From Chrysomallon squamiferum (taxonomy: Eukaryota > Mollusca > Gastropoda > Neomphalida > Peltospiridae): 10,000 nt of DNA. A model generated the notes under the pieces. The model searched no databases. It was given only the letters and a program-made list of their open reading frames with translations, and was not told the origin of the DNA. Each line of letters opens with the position of its first letter. The stretch's first letter is position 1. Where the stretch lies: positions 18,329,894 through 18,339,893 of the forward strand of contig CM022672.1 of the NCBI GenBank assembly GCA_012295275.1, read 5' to 3'. Shown here piece by piece: positions 6,111 to 10,000 of this stretch. Made by a program: the position numbers and the translations under genes.

Positions 6111-7036
6111 GGATGTCATTGTTGAAGTTCTGTTTTGCTGTTGTTTTCCTTGCCATTGTATGCCGATTACGCTTGCTGTTGCTCTTGTTGTGGTTGGTGT
6201 TGTCGTAACCTTGTGTGTTGTGTTGTACTAGCCCAATTATCGTCATTGTAAATTTAATCATTACAGCTGTTGTTTTTTTAAAGTTGTGTTTTTGTTGTTG
6301 TTTTTTTGTTCGTTTTGCTGTTGTTACTTATTACTGTTGCTCTTTGTTTCGTTGTCGTAATCGTTTGTGTTATGTTGTACTATCCCATTATTGTCATCTA
6401 ATTTCATCATTGTGAACTTTATCATTACAGCTGTTGTTTTTATTATAATTCTTTTTCTTACTTGTGTTTTTACTATAGTTCCTGTTGTGGTTGTTGTTGT
6501 CGTTATCTTTTATGTTATGTTGTACTAGCCCAGTTATCATCATTGTAATTTTATCACTGTAATCTTAATACTGCAGCTACTGTTTTTATTATAATTCTTT
6601 TTCTTGCAAGTGTTACTTATTACAGTTGTTGTTGTTGTTGTTGTCGTCGTAATCTTGTGTTACAATTACCGTCATTGTAATTTTATCACTGTGAAGTTTA
6701 TACTGCAGCTACTGTTTTTATTATAATACTTTTTCCTTCTAGTGTTACTTATTATAGTTGCTGTTGTTGTTATTGTCGTTGACGTAATCTTGTGTGCTAT
6801 TTCTACTAGCCCAGTTATCGCCATTGTAATTTCACTGTGATGAATTTAATCATTATAGCTATTGTTTACACACACACATACACACATGGTTATCATCATC
6901 ATTATATATATATATATATGTAGTTGTTGTTCTTCATGTTATTGTTACTTTTTTGCTGTGGCTTTTAGTTGTAGTAGTGTGTGATACGTAGTATTATTCC
7001 AGTTGTCGTAAATGTAATATTACCATGGTGATCTTC
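6111..7036 (+). repeat. Higher-order tandem array, unit about 150 bp
   Basis: A shared anchor (CATTGTA with preceding TTATCGT or a variant) occurs at 6244, 6395, 6541, 6673 and 6822, giving spacings of 151, 146, 132 and 149. Each unit has the same order: GTTGTCGTAATC, TTGTGTTATG, TACTAGCCCAGTTATCGTC, CATTGTAATTTTATCACTG, TACAGCTGTTG, a T-rich TTATTATAATTC block, then TTACTTATTACAG and a TTG run. The fourth copy lacks about 15-18 bases around the TACTAGCCC block, which explains the 132 spacing. A weaker start copy (anchor about 6117) and a degenerate end copy (anchor about 7010, after a microsatellite insertion) extend it to about seven units. A 24-base block at 6436-6459 is identical at 6582-6605. 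It is a minisatellite or satellite remnant. The 66-codon plus frame inside (6215-6415) is an artefact of the T/G-rich repeat. Confidence 0.85.
6862..6920. repeat. CA, ATC and TA microsatellites inserted in the array
   Basis: (CA)n at 6862-6886, ATC units at 6891-6903 and (TA)n at 6903-6919 separate the last clear array unit from the degenerate one, and account for the longer last interval. Confidence 0.88.
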
Positions 7037-7182
7037 GTCATCATTGTTGTTGTTATTATTATTATTATAGTTGTTGCTGCTGCTGTTGGTATTGTTGTTA
7101 TTTTTATTATTATTGTTACTACTGTTATTGTTTCGTTGTTGTTGTTGTTGTTGATGTTATTATTATTATTATTATTATTTTA
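7037..7182. repeat. TTG/TTA/TGC trinucleotide tract
   Basis: Alternating blocks: TTG (7041-7051), TTA (7050-7060), TTGCTGCTGCTG (7071-7084), mixed TTG/TTA (7090-7130), TTG (7137-7153) and TTA (7155-7180). It borders the 150-bp array and shares its T-rich strand bias. Confidence 0.93.
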
Positions 7183-7640
7183 ATAGTCTTCTATCACAGA
7201 ATGAATGTTTGACTTACCAGAATAGCTGGCTTATCTGTATGACTAGGTTTGTCACATAATCAAGTGGACTTCTGCAATACCAAACATTCAGTGAAGCGCA
7301 TCATTGCCACATACCAGTCAAAACAGTTGTCTAATCAGCCGAAAAGATTCAGAAAGGTTTCTTCGAATGTGTGTTTAATAAATAAATTTAAAAGAAAACA
7401 ATATATTTCTCCTGTATACTGAAAGTTTTAATGGCATTACGCCAGACGTCACTGTTACAAGTCTGGCTGGAAAGAGTTCACGAAGGGAAGGCTGTCTGTA
7501 TAATTACAATAAAATTAAGAAAAATAACAAATATACGACTGGATTACTATTTTGACGAATAAATATTGTTGGCACATGGTCGGTATATGAATTAATATTA
7601 GTGTTAATGATCAGTTTAAATTAAACTATTTGTCAAAATA
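7183..7640. other. Unique segment with hairpin, inverted repeat and a minus-strand donor-like site
   Basis: This is one of the longer unique blocks. It holds a 10-bp inverted repeat TGAATGTTTG / CAAACATTCA (7202-7211 and 7281-7290), a minus-strand CTG|GTAAGT donor-like site (junction at 7218/7217), the hairpin at 7441-7467, and a 15-base palindrome AGTTTAA-A-TTAAACT (7613-7627). One minus-strand frame is open from 7334 to 7197 except for a single TGA at 7262-7260, giving 24 plus 21 codons of non-repetitive protein. I recognise no family, and runs of this length are expected by chance. Confidence 0.4.
7441..7467. repeat. Hairpin GCCAGAC...GTCTGGC
   Basis: Perfect 7-bp arms (7441-7447 and 7461-7467) around a 13-base loop. 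A CRE-like GACGTCA (7445-7451) overlaps the left arm. It is GC-rich relative to its surroundings. The role is unknown. Confidence 0.6.
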
Positions 7641-7652
7641 AGTTAATAGCCA

Positions 7653-7729
7653 CAAACAACAACACCTGCAACAACAACAGCAACAACAACAACAACAACA
7701 ACAATAATAAAATAAAGTAGTTGTAGTAT

Positions 7730-7775
<46 letters not shown>

Positions 7776-7845
7776 TGTAGTAGTAGTAGTAGTTGTAGTA
7801 GTAATAGTTGTTGTAGAAGTCAAAATAAATAAATAAATAAATAAA
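7653..7845. repeat. CAA, AAT, (AGT)15 and AAAT repeat cluster
   Basis: CAA units with CAG interruptions (7653-7703), short AAT (7701-7711), 15 uninterrupted AGT units (7731-7775) extended by interrupted GTAGTTGTAG to about 7812, and AAAT units (7822-7845). The minus-strand frame is a poly-Thr/Cys artefact. Confidence 0.95.
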
Positions 7846-8160
7846 TGAACAATTTTGTATTTACAATTCTGTATTCAGTATCTATTAGACTGAATTAGAA
7901 TTACAGTCTATTGCTCAAAAACTAGAAGACTGACGCATTATTAACAAAAAACCGTTACGTTTTTGTTTTATTAATTAAACATGTACTTGTTGATGAAATT
8001 AACCAGTAATGTGTAATAAGTATTTTTTAGAGGTTTTGGTCCAACAATTATGTCAAATACATCTTTCTCTGTTTGCCTCTTGTAGAGTAGTCTTGTCTGT
8101 TGTAGCGTAGTAGCATTAAAACAAAATTAAAAATAAAACACGATATATATATTCGGAAGT
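7846..8160. other. Unique AT-rich segment, no gene seen
   Basis: About 315 bases. The only internal structure noted is a loose repeat of TTGTAG(A/C)GTAGT (8080-8112). No frame or RNA is supported. Confidence 0.5.
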
Positions 8161-8176
8161 AGATAATAACTTAATC

Positions 8177-8233
8177 AAGAAAAAACAAAAACAACCAACA
8201 ATAACATCAGCAGCAACAGCAACAATAACGACA
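8177..8233. repeat. Interrupted AAC/AGC trinucleotide tract
   Basis: A-rich AAAAACAAAAACAACC followed by AATAAC, CAGCAGCAACAGCAAC and AATAACGACAGC. It is short and imperfect. Confidence 0.8.
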
Positions 8234-8397
8234 GCGGTGTCGTTCCAGTTCAAAATAATTTATGTTCTCGTACACTATAGTCTCTATGACTGTGGTGATC
8301 CAGATTTTCTAATTGTCACGGAAATAGCAATAAATACAATTAAGCCTAAGGTTAATCAGTAGAAAAACTCATTTTCTACTTCATATATTTTGTCTAC
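8234..8397. other. Unique segment before the second dispersed copy
   Basis: AT-rich unique sequence. The CCTAAGGTTAATC block (8345-8357) corresponds to CCTAGGTTAATC upstream of copy 1, at a distance about 20 bases longer, so the element may reach into this segment. Confidence 0.4.
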
Positions 8398-8475
8398 GAT
8401 GCTATCTTTGCTGTTATTAAAACAGATGTTATGTTTTTATCTTTGACCTGGGTTTTTACACGTAGTCAGACTTTT
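8398..8475 (+). repeat. Dispersed element, copy 2 (78 bp)
   Basis: Partner of 3016-3093 with 59 of 78 identical bases in ungapped alignment. Here the match is followed by unique sequence (TTATAAAGCGTGAGAC) instead of a microsatellite, so this copy may retain more of the 3' part. It contains no A/B box or coding frame that I recognise. Confidence 0.6.
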
Positions 8476-8663
8476 GTTATAAAGCGTGAGACACCTGTGT
8501 ACAGTATACATGCTGTCATTTAAAACGAAACAAAATAAAAAAACAACATCATTTAACTATCTGCACTAAATGAATTCTGTAGTTTTGATGAATTTGATTC
8601 AAGGAGTTGATTAGCGATGTTGCAAAGCAAGCATTTGTCACACGTATATGCAAAAATTGTTAA
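8476..8663. other. Unique AT-rich sequence
   Basis: About 190 bases. CACCTGTGTA near 8493 also occurs near 4349, which may be chance. No gene seen. Confidence 0.45.
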
Positions 8664-8780
8664 AACAACAACAACAACAGTAACAACAATAACAACAACA
8701 ATAATAATGGTGATGGTGATGATAATGGATGATGATGATGATGATGATAATAATAATAATAAATCATTGTTGTTGTTGTA
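8664..8780. repeat. AAC, ATG, AAT and TTG trinucleotide series
   Basis: ACA/AAC units (8664-8700), AAT (8700-8708), GAT/TGG units (8708-8746), AAT (8746-8762) and TTG (8767-8779). The AAC and TTG ends are reverse complements and could pair across about 85 bases. Confidence 0.93.
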
Positions 8781-8806
8781 GTTTTTTTTTTTACCCTAAC
8801 CCTAAC
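8781..8806. repeat. T11 run followed by two telomere-type CCCTAA units
   Basis: A T11 run (8782-8792) leads into ACCCTAACCCTAAC (8793-8806), two full units of the TTAGGG-strand complement used at telomeres of most animals including molluscs. With only two units it is an interstitial telomere-like motif at most, and may be chance. Confidence 0.6.
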
Positions 8807-9238
8807 TGGCAGTACATTTTTGTTCTGAGATTAATATTGATTCATTAATTCATTTATTAAATCCTTTATAACTGGCGTTGTTGTTACTCTTATTAATATT
8901 ATAATATCAGCATTGCTGTTGAAATAAGTCAGAACTAAACAGACCATCAAACTTAATCATCCTCGACTAGCGATGTGGTGATGACTGAGCTATAATCCAA
9001 ACAGTTCTTTGATATTTTGGATACTTTCAAAGAAAACCAGAATATCTGTAGAATGACATCGACATTACTTTTTCAATTCTTTTAACGTAGGCAGTATTTT
9101 GATTATAGTCAGTACTGTATGTTACTGTTTGTATCTGTTAAATTCTAATTATTTTAAAAGCAATTAATAAGTGTAGAATGTAATTAACATAAAAATTGTT
9201 AAATTATGAATCAGTACGTTGATGTAATAAATCTCTAA
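8807..9238. other. Unique AT-rich segment, no gene seen
   Basis: About 430 bases of AT-rich sequence with no supported frame, RNA or strong repeat. Confidence 0.55.
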
Positions 9239-9378
9239 TTTTTTTTTTTTGATAAAGATAACAAAATAAAATATTTAGTTTTGTTTTATTGACATTTTAT
9301 GCATGATTCTCGGATACATTTTTTTTTTTTTTAATTTTACTTATTTATTATTTTTAAAATTATTATTATTATTTTTTT
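9239..9378. repeat. T12, T14 and TTA/T-rich tracts
   Basis: T12 (9239-9250), T14 (9319-9332), TTA and A/T-rich units to 9378, with a short unique stretch (9251-9318) between the first two. Confidence 0.85.
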
Positions 9379-9379
9379 T

Positions 9380-10000
9380 ACGATCAGTATATTTTATCCT
9401 GTTAGTGTATTGAAAATAAGTTATTAACAAAACCAGAGTACACAGTAAAATACGTCTGATTCAGTGTTTTGGTCAACATATATTATAAATTATTTACAAG
9501 TATTCTGTAAAATATTTGTGAATCTAGACTGGTAATTTATATATAATAACAACGAATTATTAAACAAAAAGTGTGATTTGTATTTAACAATCACTTTTAT
9601 CACTATATCTTCATACTATATGGTGCATTATTTCACAATCTGCTCTTCTGAAACGTATATGAAACATTACTGGTAAGTCTGGAGAAGTGACCAGTCTGAG
9701 TATGGAAAAGCATTAATCAAACAAGACCGCTGTGTGTAAACTGTATATGTAAATTAATTGGTCTGCAGTTATGATAAATTAATCAGACAATCTTGTATTA
9801 CTATCAAATTATTTATCGGAAAAGTTCTGTTTAGTCCAGAGTCTTAATCTGTGTATCACAGATTATCAGTCAAACAAGTATATAGGTTAAATAATAATCG
9901 CTGTCAATAGTGTAAGACAAATTATCAAAATTAACGTTCTACAGCGGTGATCCTTGTACGATGTGTTATTACGCAATTTTACGTAACAGTCGTTTGTATT
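9380..10000. other. AT-rich unique segment to the window end
   Basis: About 620 bases with no coding frame above background. It contains a plus-strand CTG|GTAAGT donor-like site (intron would start at 9673), a small hairpin with GTGATT/AATCAC arms (9573-9594) and the palindrome at 9845-9865. No exon is supported upstream of the donor-like site. Confidence 0.5.
9845..9865. repeat. Inverted repeat TAATCTGTG-TAT-CACAGATTA
   Basis: Perfect 9-bp arms around a 3-base centre, the best non-microsatellite palindrome in the window. It could be a dimeric factor site or a small hairpin. No neighbouring gene gives it context. Confidence 0.7.

Noticed and set aside
6111-7036. CRISPR-like spaced repeats in the 150-bp array
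   Set aside because: Units are contiguous, about 150 bp long and diverged along their whole length; there are no short identical repeats with unique spacers, and the DNA is eukaryotic in character.
7626-7823. Poly-Thr/poly-Cys minus-strand frame
   Set aside because: Translation of the AGT and CAA tracts.

Overview
This window looks like non-coding nuclear DNA from a microsatellite-rich animal. It is strongly AT-biased and full of homopolymer runs, (TG)n, (TA)n, (CATA)n, (AG)n and AAC/AAT/AGT/ATG trinucleotide tracts, with no compact open reading frames on either strand. A mollusc, and an octopus-like cephalopod in particular, is my best guess from texture alone. That is inference: no diagnostic gene or known transposon was recognised. 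Nothing suggests bacterial, phage or plasmid DNA. I support no protein-coding gene, tRNA, rRNA, CRISPR array or intact transposon here. The region could be intergenic or deep intronic, and the sequence does not decide between them.

Layout. 1-285 is a fairly balanced unique block, followed by a poly-T tract and a near-consensus RFX X-box (335-348). 595-977 is an A-rich tract, a CATA/CA/TA cluster and a poly-T. 978-1260 is unique and contains an 18-bp palindrome. 1261-1611 is a TG/TA compound microsatellite ending in (TG)16. 1612-2400 is mostly unique, with an E-box palindrome, a perfect CRE and a hairpin packed into 50 bp (2176-2225). 2413-2748 is microsatellites. 2749-3780 is mostly unique and contains the first copy of a dispersed 78-bp element (3016-3093). 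3781-4082 is a compound microsatellite with (AG)32. 4083-5370 is mostly unique, with a diverged tandem pair of about 94 bp (4444-4597) and an A35 run. 5374-5870 is AAT/AGT/A-rich tracts around unique DNA.

The most structured part is 6111-7036, a higher-order tandem array with a period of about 150 bp: five clear copies plus one degenerate copy at each end. It is hidden inside T/G-rich sequence that looks like simple repeat, and runs into a TTG/TTA tract (to 7182). 7183-7640 is unique with a 7-bp-stem hairpin. 7653-7845 is CAA, AGT and AAAT repeats. 7846-8660 is unique and holds the second copy of the dispersed element (8398-8475). 8664-8806 is AAC/ATG/AAT/TTG tracts ending in two telomere-type CCCTAA units. 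The rest is AT-rich unique DNA with short T runs and one 9-bp-arm palindrome (9845-9865).

There are no genes whose joint action could be described. The points worth attention are repeat families (the 150-bp array, the 78-bp dispersed element, the 94-bp tandem pair) and a few candidate regulatory motif clusters. I found no sign of a novel gene system.
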